Source of the DNA: Avoscillospira sp045589035
GTDB taxonomy: Bacteria > Bacillota > Clostridia > Oscillospirales > Oscillospiraceae
DNA length: 12,282 bases
NCBI GenBank assembly: GCA_045589035.1
Contig: JAZNFJ010000140.1
Span: 1-12,282 of the forward strand
Direction: 5' to 3'
Made by a program: the position numbers and the translations under genes. The notes under the pieces were generated by a model, which saw only the letters and a program-made list of their open reading frames with translations, did not search any database and was not told where the DNA came from. Below, piece after piece: positions 1 through 6,248 of the stretch (its first letter is position 1; each line of letters begins with the position of its first letter).

Positions 1-137
1 GCAGTGATGCCGGAGCCTATCGGGTGTTCCACGGTCAGGCGGTATTTGATGAATATGAATTGTTAAAGGCCTGCATTGGAGAAAGAACCGATGAAATGCT
101 AAACCATGGCGAAGCGGAAATCCGAAAAAAATTCTGA
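1..137 (+). CDS. 3' end of an unidentified gene (partial)
   Basis: An open frame runs from the window edge (first complete codon at 3) to TGA at 135-137 and gives 44 C-terminal residues. They start SDAGAYRVFHGQAVFDEYEL and end in a charged, helix-like tail with EIRKKF at the C-terminus. I do not recognise a family from this piece; it looks like the soluble end of a cytoplasmic protein. Support for a real gene is positional: the frame stays open from the edge, and a strong terminator hairpin begins 5 bases after the stop codon. The gene converges on the coiled-coil protein gene at 173-571. The N-terminal part lies outside the window, so no function is assigned. Confidence 0.65.
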   Translation, partial: SDAGAYRVFHGQAVFDEYELLKACIGERTDEMLNHGEAEIRKKF

Positions 138-142
138 AAAAT

Positions 143-177
143 GCCCCCTCACAACTGTGAGGGGGCTATATTTTATT
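143..177. terminator. Bidirectional rho-independent terminator
   Basis: A perfect 10-bp inverted repeat, GCCCCCTCAC (143-152) and GTGAGGGGGC (157-166), encloses a 4-nt loop. On the + strand it is followed by a T-rich stretch (TATATTTTATT). On the - strand it is followed by ATTTTTC. It lies between the convergent stop codons at 137 and 173 and should end both transcripts. Confidence 0.9.
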
Positions 178-571
178 CTTCTGTTTCGGGAACTTCTACG
201 ATCTCTGCTTCCACAGTTTCCACGAAGTCATCTTCAGTGACTTCAATGATCTCACCGTCAGCATCCATGTCAACATGCTGGGATTTCAGTTCGTCGATGT
301 AGTCTCGCAGATCAGCGATGGACTGTTTGGCTTCATCGATCTGCTGGCACCAAGGCAGATATTCAGCCTCGTCCAGTTCCTCGCCAACCACATAATCGCG
401 GTAGTACAGCTTGCCCAGTTCCTGCTGTGCTTTCTTGATCTTGTCCTCCAAAGAGCGGATAGATACAGTGGACTTTGCGATTTCAGCCAGCTGCTTGGTC
501 TTTTTGGCGGCAGCCTGTGCAGCCTCAGCAGCTTTTTCGCGGATGGTATCGAGATTGTCGAACAATGCCAT
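173..571 (-). CDS. Small acidic coiled-coil protein of unknown function
   Basis: This encodes 132 residues from an ATG at 569-571, preceded by a good AAAGGAG ribosome site. Residues about 5-45 are rich in Ala, Lys and Glu (AAEAAQAAAKKTKQ) and should form an amphipathic helix. A second helical segment follows at about 80-97. The C-terminal third (about 98-132) is very acidic, with many Glu and Asp and almost no Lys. There is no signal peptide or membrane segment, so it is probably cytoplasmic. The segment with KIKKAQQELGKLYY resembles the N-terminal half of small clostridial proteins that usually carry a C-terminal zinc ribbon. Here there is no CxxC pair, and an acidic tail takes its place. 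That similarity is from memory and uncertain. It follows lgt on the same strand, with its own promoter between them. No function can be assigned. Confidence 0.8.
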   Translation of the reverse strand: MALFDNLDTIREKAAEAAQAAAKKTKQLAEIAKSTVSIRSLEDKIKKAQQELGKLYYRDYVVGEELDEAEYLPWCQQIDEAKQSIADLRDYIDELKSQHVDMDADGEIIEVTEDDFVETVEAEIVEVPETEE

Positions 572-604
572 GGTATAATCTCCTTTCGCAGGTCGTTTTT
601 TCTT

Positions 605-632
605 ATTATAGCATACTTATGGAGAAAAACAA
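605..632 (-). promoter_or_regulatory. Extended -10 promoter for the coiled-coil protein gene
   Basis: Read on the - strand, a perfect TATAAT (605-610) is preceded by TGC, giving an extended -10 element (TGCTATAAT). A weak -35 candidate, TTGTTT (627-632), sits 16 nt upstream. The site falls in the 70-base gap after the lgt stop codon. The small gene can therefore be transcribed separately, although no terminator blocks read-through from lgt. Confidence 0.6.
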
Positions 633-641
633 TGAAAAATG

Positions 642-1496
642 TTAAGTTTCCTTCGGTTCTTCCTCTGCAGCCTGCAGTTTATTCACATGCAGCTGCTTGG
701 CATCGGGTTTCTTTACACTCAGAATGTAGATCATCACACCAATGGCTGCCACAGCGGATACGGCTGCCAGCAGCTGACTGACGCGAATGCCGGTATTGCC
801 GATGTACAGACTGTCCGTCCGGAGTCCCTCGATCCAAGCCCGGCCCAATCCATACCATGCCACATATCCGATAAAGACCTGCCCGTCAAATTTCCGCTTT
901 TTGCTGAGAAAATGGAGCAGAACAAAGCCGACCAGATTCCAAAGTGACTCGTACAGGAACGTGGGGTGGTAGTAGGTGACAGTGCCAGCACTGTTTTCCA
1001 ATCCCATTTTGAGAAAGGAATCAGTCATAGCGCCATGAGCTTCCCGGTTGATAAAGTTGCCCCAACGGCCAATCATCTGCCCGATCAGCAGTCCCAACGC
1101 GCCAATATCCATCAGCGGCAGCAGTGGCACTTTCTTGACTTTGCAGAACAAAACAGCTGCAATAATGGAGCCGATAACAGCGCCGTAGATGGCGATGCCG
1201 CCTTCCCAGATATAGAGTACGGAAATGGGGTTATCTTTGTACTGATCCCACTCAAAGGCACAGTAGTACAGTCTTGCACAGATAACGGCGGCGGGAACTG
1301 CCACAAAAATGAAGTCCAGAATATTGTCCTGGGTCAAGCCAAACTGGTCAACCCGCCGCATGGCATAAATCACAGCCAGAGCAAAGCCCAAAGCAATGAT
1401 GATGCCGTACCAGTAGATATCCTTTCCAAAGACGGAAAAAGCAACCCGGCTGGGATTGAATGCGATCCCCAGATTGGGGAAAGAAATGGTTTCCAT
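642..1496 (-). CDS. lgt: Prolipoprotein diacylglyceryl transferase
   Basis: Lgt moves the diacylglyceryl group of phosphatidylglycerol onto the lipobox cysteine of prolipoproteins. It is an integral membrane enzyme and performs the first step of lipoprotein maturation. The 284-residue product is a normal length and has several hydrophobic segments. The family signature GRWGNFINRE is at 143-152, where the Arg and Asn match the conserved catalytic region. WEGGIAIYG (97-105) corresponds to the usual GG(L/I)xxxG element, HPTFLYES lies at 177-184, and GRAWIEGLRTDSL (218-230) holds the conserved R/E/R/D set. The C-terminus carries an unconserved charged tail (about 262-284) that is probably cytoplasmic. 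The ATG at 1494-1496 has a strong GAGGAGGT site. The gene starts 11 bases after the ymfH-like stop codon, so it is probably the last gene of the M16 operon. Identification is secure. Confidence 0.96.
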   Translation of the reverse strand: METISFPNLGIAFNPSRVAFSVFGKDIYWYGIIIALGFALAVIYAMRRVDQFGLTQDNILDFIFVAVPAAVICARLYYCAFEWDQYKDNPISVLYIWEGGIAIYGAVIGSIIAAVLFCKVKKVPLLPLMDIGALGLLIGQMIGRWGNFINREAHGAMTDSFLKMGLENSAGTVTYYHPTFLYESLWNLVGFVLLHFLSKKRKFDGQVFIGYVAWYGLGRAWIEGLRTDSLYIGNTGIRVSQLLAAVSAVAAIGVMIYILSVKKPDAKQLHVNKLQAAEEEPKET

Positions 1497-1507
1497 ACAA
1501 TACCTCC

Positions 1508-2776
1508 TCAGGAATTAGGCCGAATGACCGATATGGCACACCGGCTTTCGCAGACGGTTCTGGAGAGAAACTCTGCCACCTGTTCCATTGTAATCTCGCG
1601 GAAAAGATCCGGGAAAGCCATGCAATCGGCACCTTCAAAGTAACAGGCACACATCCGGTAAGTGATACCGGAGAAACTGTCCAGGTTACGGATGCGACGA
1701 CCAAGGGCAGATCGCTTTAACCGCAGGAATAAATCGGGATCCAGTCCATCTCGCTGCAGCCTATGAGCCTCTTCCAGAATGGCTTTTAGAACTGCATCCG
1801 GATCTCGGCTGTCGCCGCTGGCAGAGAGCAGGGAAGCACCCTTGATCCCTTCGTAGCCTGCGGAAAAACCGGAGTCGATCAAATTGTCTTCGTAAAGCTT
1901 TGTATAAAGCACAGAAGACTCGCCCATCAGAATCTCCGCAGCCAATTCGCCGATGATCTCCTGCCATATGGCATCTTCGCCGGAAAGGGCGGGCTCTGTC
2001 TTAAAACCAAGGGAGAACATGGGCATGGAGATCTCCATGCTTTTTTCCGTTTTTGCCGTATGAGGGGCCATAGTTTCCTGTAAACCGTAATCTCGTTTGG
2101 GTGCTGCATGACCTTTGGGAATGACCTCAGCGGCCAGATCAAAGACCATCTGCGGATCTACATCACCCACCACACAGAGCACCATATTATCGGCAGTGTA
2201 GAAGGCGTGATAGCATTGATAAAGGGTTTCTTCAGTGATTTCCTGAATGCTCTCCACCGTACCGGCAATGGGGTTTCGAATGGGGTGGTGGGCATACATG
2301 GCTGCAAAGAGATTTTCATACACACAGCTGTCGGCACTGTCTTCATACATGCGGATTTCCTGTGCGATGATACCTCTCTCTTTTTCCACACTCTCTTTGG
2401 TAAAGTAAGGGGTGGAAACGAATTCCAGCAAAATTCTCAAGTTTTCCTGTACATGGTCGGTGCACGACACATAATATGCAGTCATATCGTAACTGGTAAA
2501 GGCGTTGGGACTGCCGCCAAACTCCGAAAACATCTGCATGGCATTGCCGTCTGGCATATCGAACATCTTATGCTCCAGATAGTGGGCCACACCTTCCGGT
2601 GTAACGTAATCAACACCATCCAGAGAAAAATGGGTGTCCATAGAACCGTAATTGACCGCCAAAAAGGCATGGGTCTTGGTGAAACCGTCCTTTGGAATGA
2701 CCTGTACAGTCAGACCGTTATCCAGTTTTTCTTCATATACCCGTTCACCCAGATGGGGATAAGCTTTTAAGATCAT
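1508..2776 (-). CDS. M16 family zinc metallopeptidase, catalytic subunit (YmfH-like)
   Basis: This 422-residue protein has the two-domain layout of M16B peptidases (insulinase/pitrilysin/processing peptidase superfamily). The inverted zinc motif HxxEH is intact as HYLEH at residues 65-69. His65 and His69 should bind zinc and Glu68 should be the catalytic base. The third ligand is probably Glu140 in AQEIRMYEDS, with Glu133 as the second conserved acid nearby. The length matches Bacillus subtilis YmfH (roughly 425 residues). There is no signal peptide, so it is probably cytoplasmic. Its ATG overlaps the stop of the upstream ymfF-like gene (ATGA at 2773-2776), which suggests translational coupling and a heterodimer. 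In related M16B pairs one subunit supplies zinc and the other an Arg/Tyr pair. The substrate is unknown; peptide degradation is the general family role. Confidence 0.92.
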   Translation of the reverse strand: MILKAYPHLGERVYEEKLDNGLTVQVIPKDGFTKTHAFLAVNYGSMDTHFSLDGVDYVTPEGVAHYLEHKMFDMPDGNAMQMFSEFGGSPNAFTSYDMTAYYVSCTDHVQENLRILLEFVSTPYFTKESVEKERGIIAQEIRMYEDSADSCVYENLFAAMYAHHPIRNPIAGTVESIQEITEETLYQCYHAFYTADNMVLCVVGDVDPQMVFDLAAEVIPKGHAAPKRDYGLQETMAPHTAKTEKSMEISMPMFSLGFKTEPALSGEDAIWQEIIGELAAEILMGESSVLYTKLYEDNLIDSGFSAGYEGIKGASLLSASGDSRDPDAVLKAILEEAHRLQRDGLDPDLFLRLKRSALGRRIRNLDSFSGITYRMCACYFEGADCMAFPDLFREITMEQVAEFLSRTVCESRCAISVIRPNS

Positions 2777-4044
2777 GGGTTCACTCCATCAAGAAAATAT
2801 ACAGTATCCAGTGTCAAGGTGTTGGCAGCTGCCACTACTTCGTCCAAGGTAACGGACTGAAGTCGTTCTGCCAGATCATCCATGGTGCCCGTAAGTCCGG
2901 CAAGGGACTGACCGATGGCATAGTCATCCAGTGCGCCTGGGCTGTCGTTTCCGGTTTTTAAGCCGGAAATCAGATAAGCACGGGCGGATTCCAGTTCCTG
3001 ATCGGTGATCTCACCTTGTCTGCAAAGATTCAGCTGGTGGAGAATACCCTCCAGTGCAACTTCATAGTCGGCGGAATCAATGCCGCTGCTTACAATCATA
3101 GTACCCTTGAACTTGTCTGTAGAAGAGTTGGCATAATAGCACAGGGACTGCTCCTCGCGAATCTGCAGAAACAGTTTGCTGGTCATACCACCGCCATAGA
3201 CAGCATTCAAAAGCATCAGGGCAGGGTATCTGGGATCGTTGACGGTGATATCCGTCCGAAAACCAATGGTCAGTTTTCCCTGCGTTACATCCATGGACTC
3301 ACGGATATATTGGGCTTCTCTGATGGGTTTTACGATGGTGGTTTTCGGCTTTGGCTGTACCTGCCGCTGCGGCAGACACTTCAGCAGCTGCTCCATGGCA
3401 GCGACTACGGCTTCTTTGGGTTGCTGCCCAAGATAAAACAACTCAATAGGTGCGGTGTACAAAAGATGCTGCCAACGCTCCAAGAGCGTTTTTCCGGTCA
3501 GACCGTTCAGAGTGTCCTTTTCCCCCAGTCTGGGAACGGCATAGGCTTCTCCTTTACACATGTTTTCCAGCAGCCGGTTGATGGCCCAGGAACGTTTATC
3601 ATTGATCCTGCTGTCGATGGTGTTGGAAAGGTTGAGAACTTCGCTGTCCACAAACTCCTGTACAAAGCCATCAGGTGCGCCACAGGGCTCAAACAGCAAC
3701 TCCCGGATGAATTCCATCATCTGAGAGAAAACCGGCTCTCCTTCGGCATAGCGGTCCTCCAGAAAATCCGCATACAGTCCCACTGTCTGCACTTCGCCCT
3801 TTTTGCGGACCAATGTTCCTACGGTGGCACCGTAAAGTTCATCCAGCCGTGCGGAAATCTTACCCATATCCGGATAGGAACGGCAGCCCCGGAGTAGAAC
3901 GCTGGGCAGCAGTGCATTGGGGGCAGCATCCTCTGCGGTCAGGGGGCATAATAAATTAAAGCTGAAGCAGCCGGTTTTGAAGCGGTCTGTGTGAAACAGG
4001 TTCAGCCAGACACCCGGCAGCAATTCCAAACGTTCAGTCAGCAT
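2773..4044 (-). CDS. M16 family peptidase-like subunit lacking the zinc motif (YmfF-like)
   Basis: This 423-residue M16-fold protein is the partner of the downstream HxxEH subunit. Where the zinc motif would lie (about residues 46-60) it has LPSVLLRGCRSYPD and no HxxEH. This fits the YmfF type of non-catalytic subunit. DELYGATVG (68-76) is typical of the YmfF branch. In the C-terminal half, REEQSLCYY (296-304) corresponds to the Arg/Tyr element that M16 partners contribute to substrate binding. There is no signal peptide. The start ATG is preceded by a modest AAAGGAA site and a clear promoter, so this is the first gene of the operon with the ymfH-like gene and lgt. An alternative view is a regulatory pseudo-peptidase, but the joint arrangement favours a working heterodimer. 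Confidence 0.9.
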   Translation of the reverse strand: MLTERLELLPGVWLNLFHTDRFKTGCFSFNLLCPLTAEDAAPNALLPSVLLRGCRSYPDMGKISARLDELYGATVGTLVRKKGEVQTVGLYADFLEDRYAEGEPVFSQMMEFIRELLFEPCGAPDGFVQEFVDSEVLNLSNTIDSRINDKRSWAINRLLENMCKGEAYAVPRLGEKDTLNGLTGKTLLERWQHLLYTAPIELFYLGQQPKEAVVAAMEQLLKCLPQRQVQPKPKTTIVKPIREAQYIRESMDVTQGKLTIGFRTDITVNDPRYPALMLLNAVYGGGMTSKLFLQIREEQSLCYYANSSTDKFKGTMIVSSGIDSADYEVALEGILHQLNLCRQGEITDQELESARAYLISGLKTGNDSPGALDDYAIGQSLAGLTGTMDDLAERLQSVTLDEVVAAANTLTLDTVYFLDGVNP

Positions 4045-4067
4045 ATCAACATTCCTTTCGTTTCTTG

Positions 4068-4096
4068 ATTATACAATAATTTCCCCAAAATGTAAA
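4068..4096 (-). promoter_or_regulatory. Sigma-A type promoter for the M16-lgt operon
   Basis: On the - strand, TTTACA (4091-4096) and a perfect TATAAT (4068-4073) are separated by exactly 17 nt. The -10 element lies 24 bases upstream of the ymfF-like start codon, leaving a very short leader that holds the AAAGGAA ribosome site. No operator is evident. Confidence 0.8.
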
Positions 4097-4117
4097 AGGA
4101 ATTATCAAAGAATAGGC

Positions 4118-4146
4118 TTGTGCTTTTGGGTACTTTCATGTAAACT
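4118..4146 (+). promoter_or_regulatory. Candidate promoter for prmA
   Basis: TTGTGC (4118-4123) and TAAACT (4141-4146) are 17 nt apart. Each hexamer matches the sigma-A consensus at four of six positions. It points rightward, divergent to the M16 promoter, and lies about 32 bases before the preferred prmA start. The match is only moderate. Confidence 0.45.
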
Positions 4147-4178
4147 AATTGTAACTACTTTTAGATATGGAGATACCT

Positions 4179-5159
4179 ATGCAGTGGCTTGAATTGACGA
4201 TTAAAACATCCTCTTCCGGCATTGAAACTGTCGCCGAACGGCTAACGGTTCTGGGTTATGATAGCTTTATCATTGATGACCAGGCGGAATTTGAGGATTT
4301 TCTGGAACATAATAAGCAGTATTGGGACTATGTGGATGAAGACCTTGCGAAGAAGATGGAAGGTCTTTCTCAGATCCGACTGTATCTGGAGGATGGTCCC
4401 AATGTGATGGAAGCTGTCAGCGATCTGCGGGATCAGCTTCGCATTCTGAAGAATCAGCATCCCAATGAAGATCTGGGATCTTTGGAAGTGGGGCTGGAAA
4501 ACCTGCAGGATGAAGACTGGGAGAATAACTGGAAGCAGTATTACCAGCCTCTGCCCGTTGGTGAGAAGCTGCTGGTCGTACCCATGTGGATGGACCCGGA
4601 GAACGAAGAGGGCAGACTGCCTGTTCGTCTGGATCCCGGTATGATCTTTGGTACGGGCAATCATGCTTCCACCCAGATGTGTATGATGGCGCTGGAGCAG
4701 GTGGTCCATGGCGGCGAAAAGGTCATCGACCTTGGCAGCGGCAGCGGCATTTTGTCCATTGCGGCACTGCTTTTGGGCGCAAAGACGGCTGTGGGTGTAG
4801 ATATTGATCCCAAGGCTGAAAATATCGCCCGGGAAAATGCTGCCATCAACGGACTTCTGGAGGATCGCTTCACAGCTGTCACCGGAGATGTGATTTCTGA
4901 CCGCGGAATGATGGAAAAGCTGGCAGGGGACGGATATGATATTGTCCTTGCCAATATTGTGGCAGATGTGATCATTCCCCTTGCGCCTGTAGTGCCGTAC
5001 TTTGTCAGACCCAATGGTGTATTTATCTGTTCCGGCATTCTGGAACAGCGCCTGCAGGAAGTGAAGGATGCCATTGCGGCAGCCGGTCTTGAGATCCAGT
5101 CTGTGAATATGATCGAAGACTGGTGCCAGATCACAGCCCGACCCGGGCAGGGAGGCTGA
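4179..5159 (+). CDS. prmA: Ribosomal protein L11 methyltransferase
   Basis: PrmA is an S-adenosylmethionine-dependent enzyme that methylates ribosomal protein L11 in the cytoplasm. I take the second in-frame ATG (4179) rather than the first (4167). GGAG (4169-4172) sits 6 nt before 4179 and overlaps the earlier ATG, and MQWLEL matches how family members begin (MxWxEL). That gives 326 residues. The N-terminal L11-recognition domain covers about 1-110 and the Rossmann methyltransferase domain about 130-320. FGTGNH is at 157-162, motif I DLGSGSGILS starts at 184, the acidic VDIDP follows at 207-211, and ANIVAD begins about 258. All fit PrmA closely. It is separated from the next gene by only 5 bases and is probably cotranscribed with it. 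Identification is secure; the start is well supported. Confidence 0.95.
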   Translation: MQWLELTIKTSSSGIETVAERLTVLGYDSFIIDDQAEFEDFLEHNKQYWDYVDEDLAKKMEGLSQIRLYLEDGPNVMEAVSDLRDQLRILKNQHPNEDLGSLEVGLENLQDEDWENNWKQYYQPLPVGEKLLVVPMWMDPENEEGRLPVRLDPGMIFGTGNHASTQMCMMALEQVVHGGEKVIDLGSGSGILSIAALLLGAKTAVGVDIDPKAENIARENAAINGLLEDRFTAVTGDVISDRGMMEKLAGDGYDIVLANIVADVIIPLAPVVPYFVRPNGVFICSGILEQRLQEVKDAIAAAGLEIQSVNMIEDWCQITARPGQGG

Positions 5160-5167
5160 GATCGTTG
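5150..5167 (+). promoter_or_regulatory. Ribosome binding site that decides a TTG start
   Basis: GGGAGG at 5150-5155 overlaps the last codons of prmA. It sits 9 nt before TTG at 5165-5167, directly ahead of the basic and hydrophobic anchor of the hydrolase. This favours translational coupling from prmA and a non-ATG start. No in-frame ATG occurs before the hydrophobic helix. Confidence 0.6.
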
Positions 5168-6211
5168 CGAGTTTTTTCCTATCGAAATAAACGTCTGATT
5201 CGAAAAGGTCTGATGATCAGCGGGTTGGTTCTGGCTTTGATTCTGCTGTTCGTTTTTTGCCGATTCGTCTATTTGCAGCGTTTTCTGGTTTACGGGGAAG
5301 ATCAAGTCACTCTGGACTACGAAATGCAGCTGAATCCTGCGAGAAACCCGGAACAGCCCGCATCTGTTCCGTCCTTTTCTCTGGAGATTGTGGAGGACGA
5401 TTCTCAGTCTGCTGCTTCTTTGGCAGAAGGGCCTCTGATGCCGCTGAAGGGCTACTATGTGACTACGTCCATGCTGCTGGATCTGCCTTCTGTGAAGGAT
5501 GCGCTGGATAAAATGGAAGAACCTCCCGGGACACTGCTGTTTGAAATGAAGAGTGTCTACGGTAACTTCTATTACGATACCGATATTTCCGGCACCTATA
5601 CATCCAGCGCGGATATTGAGGGGATTGAAGCACTCATTTCCCGCTATGCAAAGGACGGAAAAACCTATCTGGCAGCCAGAATCCCTGCCTTTACGGATAA
5701 TAACTTTGCTCTGGATAATCAGTCCAGCGGGTTGCCGCTGAAGTCCGGCGCATTGTGGATGGATGATAATAACTGTTACTGGCTGGATCCTATGTCTGAG
5801 GATGTGCAGAGTTTTTTGGTATCCATGGCAATGGAACTGGCAGAAATGGGCTTTGATGAGATCGTCTTTGATGGCTTCCGGATGCCGGACAGCAAAAATA
5901 TAGTCTACGATGCCGGCGACTGGACAAGAGAAGAAGCCACTGCTGAAGCTGCCAAGGCATTGAAGGGCGCATTGGGCGACCTGTCTGTGCGTGTCAGCTT
6001 CGGCTCGGAAAGCCCAATGGTTGCAGCATATACCGACCGTGTTTATCTGACCACAGATAACGGCAGCAAGGTTGCGGATATGGTGGCTGAGGTTGCCTCT
6101 TATCTGGAATATCCTGATGCCCAGATCGTGTTCCAGACAGCTTCCCGCGATACCCGCTTTGACGGATACGGAATCCTTCGTCCTCTGCTGGAGGGTGTCA
6201 GCGAAGAATAA
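5165..6211 (+). CDS. Membrane-anchored putative glycoside hydrolase (DUF4015/YngK-like TIM barrel)
   Basis: I choose the TTG at 5165, because GGGAGG (5150-5155) lies 9 nt before it; this gives 348 residues. A GTG at 5123 inside prmA is possible but has no such site. Residues 1-15 are basic (RNKRLIRK) and 16-36 form one hydrophobic helix, which suggests a membrane anchor with the rest outside. A linker (about 45-92) precedes a domain from about 95 resembling the putative glycoside hydrolase family DUF4015. Its landmarks are GYYVTT (96-101), LLFEMKSVYGNFYYD (124-138), LAARIPAFTDNNFA (169-182), WLDP (206-209) and GFDEIVFDGFRMP (229-241). Asp231, Glu232 and Asp236 are the obvious candidate acids. 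The substrate is unknown; a cell-wall or surface glycan is a guess from the location. It ends at a terminator that overlaps its stop codon. Confidence 0.75.
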   Translation: MRVFSYRNKRLIRKGLMISGLVLALILLFVFCRFVYLQRFLVYGEDQVTLDYEMQLNPARNPEQPASVPSFSLEIVEDDSQSAASLAEGPLMPLKGYYVTTSMLLDLPSVKDALDKMEEPPGTLLFEMKSVYGNFYYDTDISGTYTSSADIEGIEALISRYAKDGKTYLAARIPAFTDNNFALDNQSSGLPLKSGALWMDDNNCYWLDPMSEDVQSFLVSMAMELAEMGFDEIVFDGFRMPDSKNIVYDAGDWTREEATAEAAKALKGALGDLSVRVSFGSESPMVAAYTDRVYLTTDNGSKVADMVAEVASYLEYPDAQIVFQTASRDTRFDGYGILRPLLEGVSEE

Positions 6212-6247
6212 CAAAAAATGACCCACTGTCGGTGGGTCATTTTTTGT
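6211..6247. terminator. Bidirectional rho-independent terminator
   Basis: A perfect 15-bp inverted repeat (6211-6225 and 6233-6247) has a 7-nt loop. The core is TGACCCA/TGGGTCA, flanked by A6 on the left and T6 on the right, so a U-tract forms in either direction. It overlaps the TAA of the hydrolase gene and ends just before the stop codon of the convergent SLH protein gene at 6249. Confidence 0.92.
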
Positions 6248-6248
6248 T

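Noticed and set aside
4167..4178. First ATG as the prmA start
   Set aside because: This ATG overlaps the GGAG that serves ATG 4179, and no good site lies before it. Family members begin at the equivalent of 4179.
5123..5164. GTG start for the hydrolase inside prmA
   Set aside because: No ribosome site precedes it, and the 14 added residues are the read-through of the conserved prmA end in another frame. TTG 5165 has GGGAGG at 9 nt.
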